NCBI RefSeq assembly: GCF_014904735.1
Contig: NZ_JACZCR010000033.1
Coordinates: 124,001-188,000, forward strand
Reading direction: 5' to 3'
Origin: Microbulbifer hainanensis
GTDB lineage: Bacteria > Pseudomonadota > Gammaproteobacteria > Pseudomonadales > Cellvibrionaceae
DNA: 64,000 nt
Shown: positions 27,277-35,507 of the stretch, piece by piece
Layout of the letters: every line of letters starts with the position of its first letter
Numbering within the stretch: position 1 is the first letter of the stretch
Program-made: the position numbers and the translations under genes
The notes under the pieces: generated by a model
Told to the model about the DNA's origin: nothing
Databases searched by the model: none
What the model saw: only the letters and a program-made list of their open reading frames with translations

Positions 27277-27936
27277 ATGACTGATTTGAATACTGAGTCA
27301 CTGCGAATTAGCGAGATTTTTTACTCCCTGCAGGGGGAGGCGCGGGAGTCCGGGTTGCCGACGGTGTTTGTGCGCCTGACCGGCTGCCCATTGCGCTGCA
27401 CCTACTGCGACTCGGAATACGCTTTTTACGGTGGCGAGCGTCTCAGCCTGGCGGAGATCTTGCAGAAAGTGCAGAGCTACCCGGCGTGCTATGTCTGTGT
27501 CACCGGTGGTGAACCGCTGGCACAACCGGGCTGCCTGCCACTACTGACGGCCCTGTGCGACGCGGGTTACCGGGTTTCCCTGGAAACCAGTGGCGCCATG
27601 CCGGTGGAGCAGGTGGACGCGCGGGTTTCCCGGGTTGTGGACCTGAAAACACCGGCCTCTGGTGAGCAACACCGCAATCGCATGGAGAATATCGATGTCC
27701 TTACCGAGCGGGATCAGGTCAAGTTCGTGATCTGCGATCGTGGTGACTTCGACTGGGCATGCTTTGCTGTCGATCAGTACCGCCTCACCGAAAAGGTGGG
27801 CGAAGTACTGTTTTCACCGAGTTACGAGCAGCTGGCGCCGCGCCAGTTGGCGGAGTGGATACTTGAAGCAGGCATCCCCGTGCGGATGCAGATGCAGGTC
27901 CACAAGCTGCTCTGGGGCGATGTCCCCGGGGTGTAG
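27277..27936 (+). CDS. queE: 7-carboxy-7-deazaguanine synthase QueE
   Basis: A 219-residue radical SAM enzyme that contracts 6-carboxytetrahydropterin to 7-carboxy-7-deazaguanine in queuosine biosynthesis. The cluster-binding motif is GCPLRCTYCD (C37, C41, C44). SLQGEARESGLPTVFVRLTG before it and CVTGGEPLAQ after it are typical. The C-terminal HKLLWGDVPGV is shared by proteobacterial QueE. queC follows after 90 bp. Confidence 0.95.
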   Translation: MTDLNTESLRISEIFYSLQGEARESGLPTVFVRLTGCPLRCTYCDSEYAFYGGERLSLAEILQKVQSYPACYVCVTGGEPLAQPGCLPLLTALCDAGYRVSLETSGAMPVEQVDARVSRVVDLKTPASGEQHRNRMENIDVLTERDQVKFVICDRGDFDWACFAVDQYRLTEKVGEVLFSPSYEQLAPRQLAEWILEAGIPVRMQMQVHKLLWGDVPGV

Positions 27937-28026
27937 TACAGTTTTACCTCGCGCCGGCGGATGACCGCGGCGCCAATCGACAGGTTTCCGGAGGGGAACC
28001 TTGAAGGGATCGCGACAGAGGAAGAT

Positions 28027-28701
28027 ATGGCGGATAAGAAAGCAGTAGTTCTGTTGTCCGGCGGCCTGGATTCCGCCACGGTGCTGGCCATGGCCCGGGC
28101 AGACGGCTACGAATGCTATGCGCTGGGATTTGATTACGGCCAGCGGCACAGTGCCGAGCTGACTGCTGCCCAGCGCGTTGCCGCGGATCTGGATGCGCGC
28201 GAGCACAAGGTGGTCAAGCTGGATCTGCGCGCCATCGGCGGCTCCGCCCTGACCGATGACAGTATTGATGTGCCGGAAGAGGAGACTGGCGGTATTCCGG
28301 TCACCTACGTTCCCGCACGCAACACCGTGTTCCTGTCGATCGCCCTGGGTTGGGCCGAGGTGCTGGGTGCCCAGGAAATCTTTGTCGGCGTCAATGCCGT
28401 CGACTATTCGGGCTACCCGGACTGTCGCCCGGAATACATTGAGGCATTCGAGCGTATGGCCAACCTGGCCACTCGGGCGGGTGTAGAGGGGCACAAACTC
28501 AGTATCCGTACGCCGCTGATGCATATGTCCAAGGCGGAAATCGTCCGGCGCGGTACTGAACTGGGAGTGGACTACAGTTTAACAGTATCCTGTTACCAGG
28601 CGCTGCCAGGCGGTGCTGCGTGTGGCCGATGCGACAGCTGTCGACTGCGTGCCGCAGGCTTCGCAGAAGCAGGGCTCGCGGACCCCACGGTCTACGCCTG
28701 A
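28027..28701 (+). CDS. queC: 7-cyano-7-deazaguanine synthase QueC
   Basis: A 224-residue ATP-dependent enzyme that makes preQ0 from 7-carboxy-7-deazaguanine and ammonia. The PP-loop [14 protein letters not shown] is near the N-terminus. The zinc ligands cluster at the end ([20 protein letters not shown], four Cys). The start at 28027 gives the canonical N-terminus; an upstream in-frame extension to 27961 is not conserved in appearance. QueE and QueC act in consecutive steps. The tRNA-Lys genes downstream are not queuosine substrates, which need GUN anticodons. Confidence 0.95.
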   Translation: MADKKAVVLLSGGLDSATVLAMARADGYECYALGFDYGQRHSAELTAAQRVAADLDAREHKVVKLDLRAIGGSALTDDSIDVPEEETGGIPVTYVPARNTVFLSIALGWAEVLGAQEIFVGVNAVDYSGYPDCRPEYIEAFERMANLATRAGVEGHKLSIRTPLMHMSKAEIVRRGTELGVDYSLTVSCYQALPGGAACGRCDSCRLRAAGFAEAGLADPTVYA

Positions 28702-28766
28702 TTGCCACTTTGCCCCGAGGACTTCGTAAGCCCTTAAATTCACTACAGATTTTTTTCGATCAGGTA

Positions 28767-28794
28767 TTGTTTTTCGGAAATAGATCAGTAAGAT
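28767..28794 (+). promoter_or_regulatory. Putative sigma-70 promoter of the first tRNA-Lys
   Basis: TTGTTT and TAAGAT are separated by 16 bp. The -10 ends 28 bp before the mature tRNA 5' end. Confidence 0.5.
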
Positions 28795-28822
28795 ACGCAG
28801 CTCCTCACATCGAGGCATCAAC

Positions 28823-28898
28823 GGGTCGTTAGCTCAGTTGGTAGAGCAGTTGGCTTTTAACCAATTGGTCGCTGGTTCGAATCCAGCACGACCCACCA
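28823..28898 (+). tRNA. tRNA-Lys (anticodon TTT), copy 1
   Basis: A 76-nt cloverleaf with encoded CCA. It has acceptor arms GGGTCGT and ACGACCC, D-loop AGCTCAGTTGGTAGAGCA, anticodon TTT at 28856-28858 in a CTTTTAA loop, and T-arm GGTTCGAATCC. It closely resembles E. coli tRNA-Lys. A terminator hairpin follows 11 bp after the gene. Confidence 0.97.
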
Positions 28899-28904
28899 TA
28901 TTCC

Positions 28905-28933
28905 GAAAGGGCCGCCAACGGGCGGCCTTTTTT
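28905..28933 (+). terminator. Intrinsic terminator after tRNA-Lys copy 1
   Basis: GGCCGCC-AACG-GGCGGCC followed by six T, so copy 1 is probably its own transcript. Confidence 0.8.
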
Positions 28934-29005
28934 ATGGTCAGCGCGACTTCTCTACAGGTACCGGCTGCTGCGAGCAGTAGTCGTGATGCGTTGACAACAG
29001 TTTCG

Positions 29006-29081
29006 GGGTCGTTAGCTCAGTTGGTAGAGCAGTTGGCTTTTAACCAATTGGTCGCTGGTTCGAATCCAGCACGACCCACCA
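29006..29081 (+). tRNA. tRNA-Lys (anticodon TTT), copy 2
   Basis: Identical over all 76 nt to copy 1, with anticodon at 29039-29041. The 107-bp spacer between the copies is unrelated to the sequence before copy 1 and contains the copy 1 terminator. Copy 2 therefore needs its own promoter or read-through; TTGACA at 28991-28996 could be a -35, but it is very close to the gene. Confidence 0.97.
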
Positions 29082-29089
29082 TACAAAAC

Positions 29090-29125
29090 AAAGGGCTAGT
29101 GGCGCGTTGCCACTAGCCCTTTTTC
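29090..29125 (+). terminator. Intrinsic terminator after tRNA-Lys copy 2
   Basis: AAGGGCTAGTGGC-GCGTT-GCCACTAGCCCTT, a perfect 13-bp stem followed by T-rich sequence. Confidence 0.9.
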
Positions 29126-29201
29126 TTTTCGGAATGCCCCTGAGCGCTGGTCGCGGCCTTTTGGGAGCCTCTTGAAAAACTACTGACCGCCGGGAGTGTC
29201 G

Positions 29202-29513
29202 CTATCGGTGATTGCGCTTGTCGAGTTCCTTTTTGTGCTCGCGGCGAATCTGGGTCTCCAGCTTATGATGCGCTTTGGTGATGGCGGTGTCGGCATCCCA
29301 TTCAATGTCTGACGCCTCGAATTCATGACCGGGGCCCCACACCTGGGCGCTGACCTTTGTCTGCTTGCTGTCATCGCCGTCCCAGGAAACGGCCACCCGG
29401 CCTCGGTGGAGGGTGTTCATATATTCGTCCAATCCGCCGAACCTTTCTAGAATGCGGCCCTTGAGCTCACCGGAAAGGTTGTATTGCTCAGCGCTAATTT
29501 CGAGCTTGATCAT
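29202..29513 (-). CDS. HPF/RaiA-family ribosome-associated protein
   Basis: A 103-residue protein resembling short hibernation factors, with a beta-alpha-beta-beta-beta-alpha pattern. It has KLEISAEQYNLSGELKGRIL in the first strand and helix and DADTAITKAHHKLETQIRRE in the last helix. Short family members bind the decoding centre of idle ribosomes and block translation. The lysine-rich C-terminus (HKKELDKRNHR) fits rRNA contact. The protein is more divergent than canonical HPF, so its exact role (HPF-like or YfiA-like) is open. It is a single gene, convergent with the tRNA-Lys pair. Confidence 0.78.
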   Translation of the reverse strand: MIKLEISAEQYNLSGELKGRILERFGGLDEYMNTLHRGRVAVSWDGDDSKQTKVSAQVWGPGHEFEASDIEWDADTAITKAHHKLETQIRREHKKELDKRNHR

Positions 29514-29722
29514 CGTACTGCCCCTGGTTGCTGCAGCGCTGCTTCAGAGCGCCTACCTAGAGATTAATAGATTATAGCGAGGGGGCGGGTCCGGCTGGCG
29601 ATTCCGGGAGCTGCGGAAATCGATTTTCGGCTCTGCCATGGCGTCTGGATAAGGAGGTCACGGATACCCGGCCGCATTAAACTGGAATCAGACTGAGCAG
29701 GGCCGCGGCCACAAACTCAGGC

Positions 29723-29728
29723 TATAAT
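29723..29728 (+). promoter_or_regulatory. Putative -10 box of nadA
   Basis: GCTATAAT followed by GCGCGC, 30 bp before the ATG. No good -35 is seen. Confidence 0.45.
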
Positions 29729-29757
29729 GCGCGCTTTTCCGCAACCGATAGGCAGTC

Positions 29758-30816
29758 ATGAGCGAAAAGTCAGTCTCTATAGAGTCCGCAGATGCCCGTT
29801 CCCTGGTACAGACCCACCTGGCGGAACCGGCTGTTCACCAGTACAGCGAAGAGGAACTGGAGCAGTGGCGCGAGCGTATCCGGCGACTGCTGAAAGAGCA
29901 GAATGCGGTACTGGTAGCTCACTACTACACGGACCCGCTGATTCAGGCTCTGGCCGAGGAGACCGGTGGCTGTGTATCCGATTCTCTCGAGATGGCGCGC
30001 TTCGGCGCTGAACACCAGGCGGATACGCTGATTGTCGCCGGGGTGAAGTTCATGGGGGAAACCGCCAAGATTCTGACTCCGGAAAAGCGTGTTCTGATGC
30101 CGACACTGGAGGCCACCTGTTCGCTGGATCTGGGCTGCCCGCCGGAAGAGTTTTCGGCCTTCTGTGATGCACACCCTGACCGCACCGTGGTGGTATATGC
30201 CAATACCTCCGCGGCGGTAAAGGCGCGTGCTGACTGGGTGGTGACCTCGAGTATCGCACTGGACGTGGTGGATCACCTGGATGCGCAGGGAGAGAAAATC
30301 CTGTGGGCGCCGGACAAGCATCTCGGCAGCTACGTGCAGCGCGAGACCGGTGCCGACGTCCTGCTGTGGAACGGCTCCTGCATCGTGCACGAGGAGTTCA
30401 AGGCGAAGGGTGTCGAGGACCTCAAGGCTCTCTATCCGGATGCCGTGGTGCTCGTGCATCCGGAGTCACCGGCGGCAGTTGTAGAACTGGCGGATGTCGT
30501 CGGGTCTACGTCGCAGATCATCAATGCGGCCAAAACCCGACCGGAAAAGCGCTTTATCGTCGCCACTGACCAGGGCATCTTCTACAAGATGCAGCAGCAG
30601 TGCCCGGACAAGGAACTGATCATCGCCCCGACCGCCGGAGCCGGCGCTACCTGCCGCAGCTGCGCCAACTGTCCGTGGATGGCGATGAACTCGCTGGAAA
30701 ACCTGTGCGGGGTGCTGGAACGCGGGGACAATGAGATTCTGGTGGATCCGGAATTGGGCCGGCGTGCGATGATTCCGTTGCAGCGAATGCTGGATTTCCG
30801 CAAGCCGCTGGACTGA
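29758..30816 (+). CDS. nadA: Quinolinate synthase NadA
   Basis: A 352-residue [4Fe-4S] enzyme that condenses iminoaspartate with dihydroxyacetone phosphate to quinolinate in NAD synthesis. Recognisable blocks are [54 protein letters not shown] and [15 protein letters not shown], which together supply the three cluster cysteines. The length matches E. coli NadA (347). A bidirectional terminator separates it from the convergent bepA gene. Confidence 0.96.
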   Translation: MSEKSVSIESADARSLVQTHLAEPAVHQYSEEELEQWRERIRRLLKEQNAVLVAHYYTDPLIQALAEETGGCVSDSLEMARFGAEHQADTLIVAGVKFMGETAKILTPEKRVLMPTLEATCSLDLGCPPEEFSAFCDAHPDRTVVVYANTSAAVKARADWVVTSSIALDVVDHLDAQGEKILWAPDKHLGSYVQRETGADVLLWNGSCIVHEEFKAKGVEDLKALYPDAVVLVHPESPAAVVELADVVGSTSQIINAAKTRPEKRFIVATDQGIFYKMQQQCPDKELIIAPTAGAGATCRSCANCPWMAMNSLENLCGVLERGDNEILVDPELGRRAMIPLQRMLDFRKPLD

Positions 30817-30842
30817 CCGCGCATTGCGGTCGCAAAGCGACA

Positions 30843-30875
30843 TAAAAAAATAGCGGCCAATGGCCGCTATTTTTT
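30843..30875. terminator. Bidirectional terminator between nadA and bepA
   Basis: AAAAAATAGCGGCC-AA-TGGCCGCTATTTTTT: a GC-rich core flanked by A and T tracts, usable from both convergent genes. Confidence 0.9.
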
Positions 30876-30891
30876 GTCCGTCAGCAGTAAA

Positions 30892-32400
30892 TCAGAGTTC
30901 CTTGGCTTCCTGCTGCATCTTCAGTACGTCTTTCAGGCGCTGTTCCAGAATCGCATGCGTCTGGTAGTCGTTTTTGGCCAGGCGGATACCGTGGCGCAGG
31001 TGTTGGGCGGCCTTGTCGAAGACGCCGTTCAGAATGTAGTACTCCGCGCGGGCCTCGTGGACGCCAATGATGTCGCCGGCGAGTCCGTGGGTCTCCGCCA
31101 GCAGGTACCAGACTGATGGGTCGTTACGGCGCACGCGGCTGTGTTTGGCGAGGATACGCTCTGCCGCCAGGTAGTTGCCGGCCTTAAAGTTTGCGTTGGC
31201 CAGGCCCATGATCAATGCGTGATCACCGGGGTTGTGCTCCAGTGCTTTCTGCAGGCGCCTGGTGGCGTTGCTGTAGTCGTGGCGGACGATATCGATATCT
31301 GCGCGCGCCATTACAAAGGCATCTTTTTCCGGTTCGGCGTCGAGCAGTGGCTGCAGGGTTTCCTCCGCTTCGTCCGGTTTGCCGGCGGCGGTCTGCGCCA
31401 GCGCCAGACCGTAGCGTGCCGCATCCTCGTTGTCATTGACGCCGCGCAATTCCGCCTGGAAGCGCTTTACGGCCTGTTGCGGCGTTGCCTCTGCGGCCAC
31501 GCGGACGCGGGCGCGCATCAGGTGGTATTCACGGGTGTCGTGGGTAGGGACCGCGGGCATGCGGCTGGCGCGCAGCTTTGCGTCTGCGATCCGCTTTTCG
31601 GTCACCGGGTGGGTCAGCAGGAACTCGGGTGGCCGGCGATAGTAGCGCGTGGCCTTCAGCATCTGCTCGAACATTTCGCCGGCGGCTTCCGGGTTGCGGC
31701 CGGAGCGGGCCAGGGTCTCGATGCCGACCCGGTCGGCCTCCTGTTCATTCTGGCGTGAGAAGCGCAGCTGGTTGTCCAGCGCCGCCGCCTGGGTCGCCGT
31801 CATCGCCGCGATACCCGCATCGCCACCGGCGGTGGCCGCGAGTACCAGGGCGCCGAGCATGCCGGCGAGAGTAGGAATGGTGCTGTTGCGCTGAGCCTCC
31901 AGCGAGCGCGCGTAGTGGCGCTGACTCAGGTGTCCGAGTTCGTGGGCAATGACCGAGGCAAACTGGTCTTCATTTTCCGCAAACAGGAACAGGCCAGTGT
32001 GGACGCCCATGACCCCGCCGGGGACCGCGAAGGCGTTCATGGTGCTGTTTTTGACCACCACGACATTGATGGATTTGTCTTCCAGCGGGCTGTACTCCGC
32101 CAGCCCTTTGACGGTCCTTTCCACATACTGCTGCAGCAGGGGGTCGCTGGAGGTACGCACCTGGCTGCGGAACATGCGCAGCCACATCTGGCCGAGCTCT
32201 TTCTCGCGCGCATGAGAGACGAGGCCGCTGCTGCTGTCCCCGAGTTCCGGCAACCGGATCTGGTCGTCGTCGGCGACTGCCGCAAGCGGCGCGCTTCCGA
32301 GCAGTACGCCGAGGCCCAGCGCCGCGAGACTGCCGCCGGTGCGCCGCCACAGGGCCCGCGCGGCCGCCCGGGGGGATATCAGTGATTGGTGCTCGATCAT
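30892..32400 (-). CDS. bepA: Periplasmic M48 metalloprotease/chaperone BepA (YfgC)
   Basis: A 502-residue exported protein. A long basic N-region and signal helix end near residue 42, and the M48 domain carries HELGH (153-157). The C-terminal half (about 300-500) consists of TPR repeats such as ALIMGLANANFKAGNYLAAE. In E. coli BepA promotes LptD maturation and degrades stalled LptD, maintaining outer-membrane integrity. The gene is divergent from the TusA-like gene, with about 240 bp between them for promoters. Confidence 0.93.
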   Translation of the reverse strand: MIEHQSLISPRAAARALWRRTGGSLAALGLGVLLGSAPLAAVADDDQIRLPELGDSSSGLVSHAREKELGQMWLRMFRSQVRTSSDPLLQQYVERTVKGLAEYSPLEDKSINVVVVKNSTMNAFAVPGGVMGVHTGLFLFAENEDQFASVIAHELGHLSQRHYARSLEAQRNSTIPTLAGMLGALVLAATAGGDAGIAAMTATQAAALDNQLRFSRQNEQEADRVGIETLARSGRNPEAAGEMFEQMLKATRYYRRPPEFLLTHPVTEKRIADAKLRASRMPAVPTHDTREYHLMRARVRVAAEATPQQAVKRFQAELRGVNDNEDAARYGLALAQTAAGKPDEAEETLQPLLDAEPEKDAFVMARADIDIVRHDYSNATRRLQKALEHNPGDHALIMGLANANFKAGNYLAAERILAKHSRVRRNDPSVWYLLAETHGLAGDIIGVHEARAEYYILNGVFDKAAQHLRHGIRLAKNDYQTHAILEQRLKDVLKMQQEAKEL

Positions 32401-32603
32401 CTGGGTTACTGCTCGGTTTGTTCCGGAATCGATCTATGGGACAACTCTATACGCAACCTCATTGAACTGTCGAGGTTTTGACCAGTCGCGCGGCAAATGG
32501 TTCGTGGAATCGTGATCAGCGCCCGCAATACATGGCTTGCACCGCGTGTCCCGAGATGCAATTCTTGCCGCGACTGGCGCGGTTTCCGGCTCCCAGTCCG
32601 CGC

Positions 32604-32609
32604 TATAAT
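32604..32609 (+). promoter_or_regulatory. Putative -10 box of the TusA-like/transporter unit
   Basis: GCTATAAT followed by the GC-rich discriminator CCGCCGC, 35 bp upstream of ATG 32644. Confidence 0.45.
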
Positions 32610-32643
32610 CCGCCGCAACAGAATTATTGTGACCGCGCAGCCG

Positions 32644-32919
32644 ATGACCGTTTTCGCCGCCGACAAGATACCGTCAAAATCCCCGGACTGGGCCGCGGCC
32701 GTGACTGTGGACGCCCGGGACCTGCCGTGCCCGCAACCATTGCTGGCGTTGCGCCGGGCGCTGCGCGAGCAGCCCGCCGGTGCCCTGGTGCGGGTGCTGG
32801 CGACCGATCCCGCGTCCTGGCGCGACTTCCACAGCTTTGCCGAATTGAGCGGGCAGGCCCTGCTGCGCGCCGAGCACTCCGGCGACGAATTCAGCTACTG
32901 GCTACGTGCCCTACCGTAA
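32644..32919 (+). CDS. TusA-family sulfurtransferase-like protein
   Basis: A 91-residue protein with the SirA/TusA fold. DARDLPCPQPLLALRRAL contains the CPxP motif (C29-P-Q-P32) whose cysteine carries sulfur as a persulfide in true TusA, and a beta-alpha-beta core follows. True TusA acts in tRNA 2-thiouridine synthesis; many paralogues, often near membrane transporters, have unknown roles. GTG 32629 would add five residues. The AI-2E family gene begins 20 bp after the stop, an arrangement common in gammaproteobacteria. Confidence 0.85.
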   Translation: MTVFAADKIPSKSPDWAAAVTVDARDLPCPQPLLALRRALREQPAGALVRVLATDPASWRDFHSFAELSGQALLRAEHSGDEFSYWLRALP

Positions 32920-32938
32920 CGACGAGACCGAAAACTCT

Positions 32939-34060
32939 ATGTTCGCCATTGTTAAAAACTGGGTTAACCGCTACTTCAGCCAGGAAGAAGTGGTCCTGCT
33001 GGTGCTGTTGCTGCTGACCGCAATGGTGGTGCTGGCCACCCTGGGGCAGGTGCTGGCACCGGTGCTGGCGGCGCTGATCATCGCCTTCCTGATGCAGGGT
33101 ATGGTGCTGCGGCTGGAATCCTGGAAGCTGCCCCACTGGCTGGCGGTGAGCCTTGCCTGCCTGGTGCTGGTGGGAATCATCGCCGCGCTGTTCTTTGTCG
33201 TGCTGCCTATTATCTGGCGACAGGTTGAGCGCCTGTTCAACGAATTGCCGAACATGGTTTCCCAGGGGCAGGCACTGCTGCAGTTGCTGCCCGAGCGGTA
33301 CCCGGGACTGGTTTCATCGGCGCAGATCGACGATATGTTCAAAACCATTGGTGACGAACTCGGCTCCATCAGCCAGACCCTGCTGACGCTGTCGCTGGCC
33401 AACCTGCCGATACTGGCGGGGGTGCTGATCTACACCGTGATTGTGCCGATCCTGGTGTTCTTCTTCCTTAAGGATTCCGACAAGCTGATCAGCTGGTGCG
33501 CCTCCTTCCTGCCGAAACAGCGGCCGATGATGCGCCAGATCTGGCACGAGATGAACGACCAGGTGGCCAACTATGTGCGCGGCAAGGTAATCGAAATTGC
33601 GATTGTCGCCGTGGTCAGCTACGCCGCGTTTCTTGCGCTCGGGGTCAACTATGCACTGCTGCTGGCGGTATCGGTGGGGCTGAGTGTGCTGATTCCCTAT
33701 ATTGGCGCCGCGGTGGTGACCATCCCGGTGGCGGCCATCGGCCTGTTCCAGTGGGGCTGGAGCAGCGAATTTTTATGGCTGATGTTCGCTTACGGTATGA
33801 TCCAGTTGCTCGACGGTAACGTTTTGGTCCCCATTCTGTTTTCGGAAGCGGTGAACCTCCACCCGGTGGCTATTATCCTGGCGGTGCTGGTTTTCGGTGG
33901 TATCTGGGGCTTCTGGGGGGTCTTTTTTGCGATCCCCCTGGCCACCCTGCTGAAGGCGATCATGAACGCCTGGCCCACAACGGAGCACCAGGCGGAGTGG
34001 CAGGCGAAGGAGGCCTCCAGCAGCGGGGTCGATTCAGAGCCGGTCGCGCCGGCGGAATGA
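32939..34060 (+). CDS. AI-2E family transporter / PerM-like permease
   Basis: A 373-residue inner-membrane protein with about eight hydrophobic helices: a first pair around VVLLVLLLLTAMVVLATLGQ, a cytoplasmic or periplasmic domain in the middle, and a C-terminal bundle including GVNYALLLAVSVGLSVLIPY. The IPYIGA motif is characteristic of the AI-2E exporter family. Family members export AI-2 or carry out sodium/proton antiport; the substrate cannot be assigned. It is probably cotranscribed with the TusA-like gene. A strong hairpin follows the stop. Confidence 0.88.
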   Translation: MFAIVKNWVNRYFSQEEVVLLVLLLLTAMVVLATLGQVLAPVLAALIIAFLMQGMVLRLESWKLPHWLAVSLACLVLVGIIAALFFVVLPIIWRQVERLFNELPNMVSQGQALLQLLPERYPGLVSSAQIDDMFKTIGDELGSISQTLLTLSLANLPILAGVLIYTVIVPILVFFFLKDSDKLISWCASFLPKQRPMMRQIWHEMNDQVANYVRGKVIEIAIVAVVSYAAFLALGVNYALLLAVSVGLSVLIPYIGAAVVTIPVAAIGLFQWGWSSEFLWLMFAYGMIQLLDGNVLVPILFSEAVNLHPVAIILAVLVFGGIWGFWGVFFAIPLATLLKAIMNAWPTTEHQAEWQAKEASSSGVDSEPVAPAE

Positions 34061-34070
34061 GCCGCCAGTG

Positions 34071-34096
34071 ACAGGGGGCGCTGCGCCGCCCCCTGT
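34071..34096 (+). terminator. Hairpin after the AI-2E family gene
   Basis: ACAGGGGGCG-CTGCGC-CGCCCCCTGT, a 10-bp GC-rich stem without a clear T-tract. A weak terminator or an mRNA 3' stabiliser. Confidence 0.5.
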
Positions 34097-34116
34097 CTAC
34101 CCTTGGACCCATTTGC

Positions 34117-34122
34117 TAAAAT
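34117..34122 (+). promoter_or_regulatory. Putative -10 box of purC
   Basis: GCTAAAAT followed by CTCGCGCC, 61 bp before the ATG. The -35 is not convincing. Confidence 0.4.
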
Positions 34123-34183
34123 CTCGCGCCTCTATATATCAGCCCATCCTGATTTCCCTATAGCTTATAGATAGGACAAACCC

Positions 34184-35287
34184 ATGAGCCTTGCTGGCAA
34201 AGTACTGGCGGTCAACGATGATTTACCGATTCGCACGGGTAAACCTGTACACAGCGGCAAGGTCCGCTCGGTGTACTGGCTGACCGAGGCCGACAGCCGC
34301 CGCCTGATTGACGAAAAAGGTTACCCGGTAGCGCCCGATGCGCCGCTGGCGGTGATGGTCATCTCCGATCGTATCTCCGCGTTCGACTGTATCTGGCGGG
34401 GCGAGGGCGGCATGCGCGGCGTACCCGGCAAGGGCGCGGCGCTGAATGCGATTTCCAATCACTGGTTCCAGCTGTTCAAGGACAACGGCCTGGCCGACAG
34501 CCATATTCTGGACATCCCGCACCCGGCGGTATGGATCGTGCAGAAGGCCCGCCCGGTAATGATCGAGGCCATCGCGCGCCAGTACATCACCGGCTCCATG
34601 TGGCGCGCCTACGCCAAGGGCGAACGCGAATTCTGTGGTATCGAGATCGCCGACGGCCTGCAAAAGGACCAGAAGCTGCCGGAGCTGCTGATCACCCCGT
34701 CCACCAAGGGGATCCTGAAAGGCATTCCGGGTGTTCCGGAAGCGGACGATGTGAATGTTACCCGCAAGAACATCGAAGACAATTTCGCGGCGTTCAATTT
34801 CCGCAGTAAAGCCGATATCGCGCTGTACGAGAAATTGCTGAAAGAGGGCTTTGATGTCATCTCCGCCGCGCTGGAGAAGCTCGACCAGATCTTTGTCGAT
34901 ACCAAGTTTGAGTTTGGTTATGTCACCGATGCGGATGGCAACGAGAAACTGATCTACATGGATGAAGTGGGTACGCCGGATTCCTCTCGTATCTGGGATG
35001 GCGAGCAATACCGAGCGGGTAAAGTGGTGGAAAACTCCAAAGAGGGCTTCCGCCAGGCGCTGCTGAACTACTTCCCCGATCCGGATATCCTGCTGAACAA
35101 GGACCGCATGGACGAGCGTATGGCGCTGGCCCGCGACAACGAGTTGCCGGAATCCATGTTCACGGATTTGTCCGCGACTTATGTCGGCATCGCCGAGAAG
35201 ATCATCGGCAAGAAACTGGAGATTTCCGACGACCCGAAGGCGGAGATTATCCAGGTGCTGCGCGACGATTACGGCCTGATCGACTGA
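34184..35287 (+). CDS. purC: Phosphoribosylaminoimidazole-succinocarboxamide synthase
   Basis: A 367-residue SAICAR synthetase of the long form found in several marine gammaproteobacteria; E. coli and Pseudomonas have about 237 residues. It opens with a phosphate loop region ([11 protein letters not shown]) and contains [32 protein letters not shown] and [18 protein letters not shown]. The catalysed step joins CAIR and aspartate in purine synthesis. A perfect palindromic terminator follows 19 bp after the stop. Confidence 0.95.
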   Translation: MSLAGKVLAVNDDLPIRTGKPVHSGKVRSVYWLTEADSRRLIDEKGYPVAPDAPLAVMVISDRISAFDCIWRGEGGMRGVPGKGAALNAISNHWFQLFKDNGLADSHILDIPHPAVWIVQKARPVMIEAIARQYITGSMWRAYAKGEREFCGIEIADGLQKDQKLPELLITPSTKGILKGIPGVPEADDVNVTRKNIEDNFAAFNFRSKADIALYEKLLKEGFDVISAALEKLDQIFVDTKFEFGYVTDADGNEKLIYMDEVGTPDSSRIWDGEQYRAGKVVENSKEGFRQALLNYFPDPDILLNKDRMDERMALARDNELPESMFTDLSATYVGIAEKIIGKKLEISDDPKAEIIQVLRDDYGLID

Positions 35288-35303
35288 TCTTATAGTCGCT
35301 TGA

Positions 35304-35336
35304 TGAAAAAAAACCGGCGCATGCGCCGGTTTTTTT
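35304..35336 (+). terminator. Intrinsic terminator after purC
   Basis: AAAACCGGCGC-AT-GCGCCGGTTTT within longer A and T tracts. Usable in both directions. Confidence 0.9.
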
Positions 35337-35355
35337 ATGCGCAGTCGAACGCAGT

Positions 35356-35376
35356 TGCCACAATTCGCCATAATTG
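35356..35376. promoter_or_regulatory. Palindrome copy 1, upstream of the GDPD-like gene
   Basis: TGCCA followed by CAATT-CGCCAT-AATTG. The 16-bp inverted repeat (35361-35376) ends 131 bp before the GDPD-like start. Nineteen of 21 bases match the copy at 36538-36558. Confidence 0.5.
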
Positions 35377-35507
35377 ATCACGGCAAAGCCAGGAATGCAA
35401 CTTTTCCCAACGGCGACTATGTTATAGGGTGGAATTGCGTACTCCGCCGAAGTTGTGGGTGGGAGTTACCTGTATGCCGTCCATTATAGATATGTCCGGG
35501 AATCAAA

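Noticed and set aside
28838..29116. Open frame reading through both tRNA-Lys genes
   Set aside because: The sequence is explained by two tRNAs and a terminator; the repeated peptide is just the tRNA translated twice.
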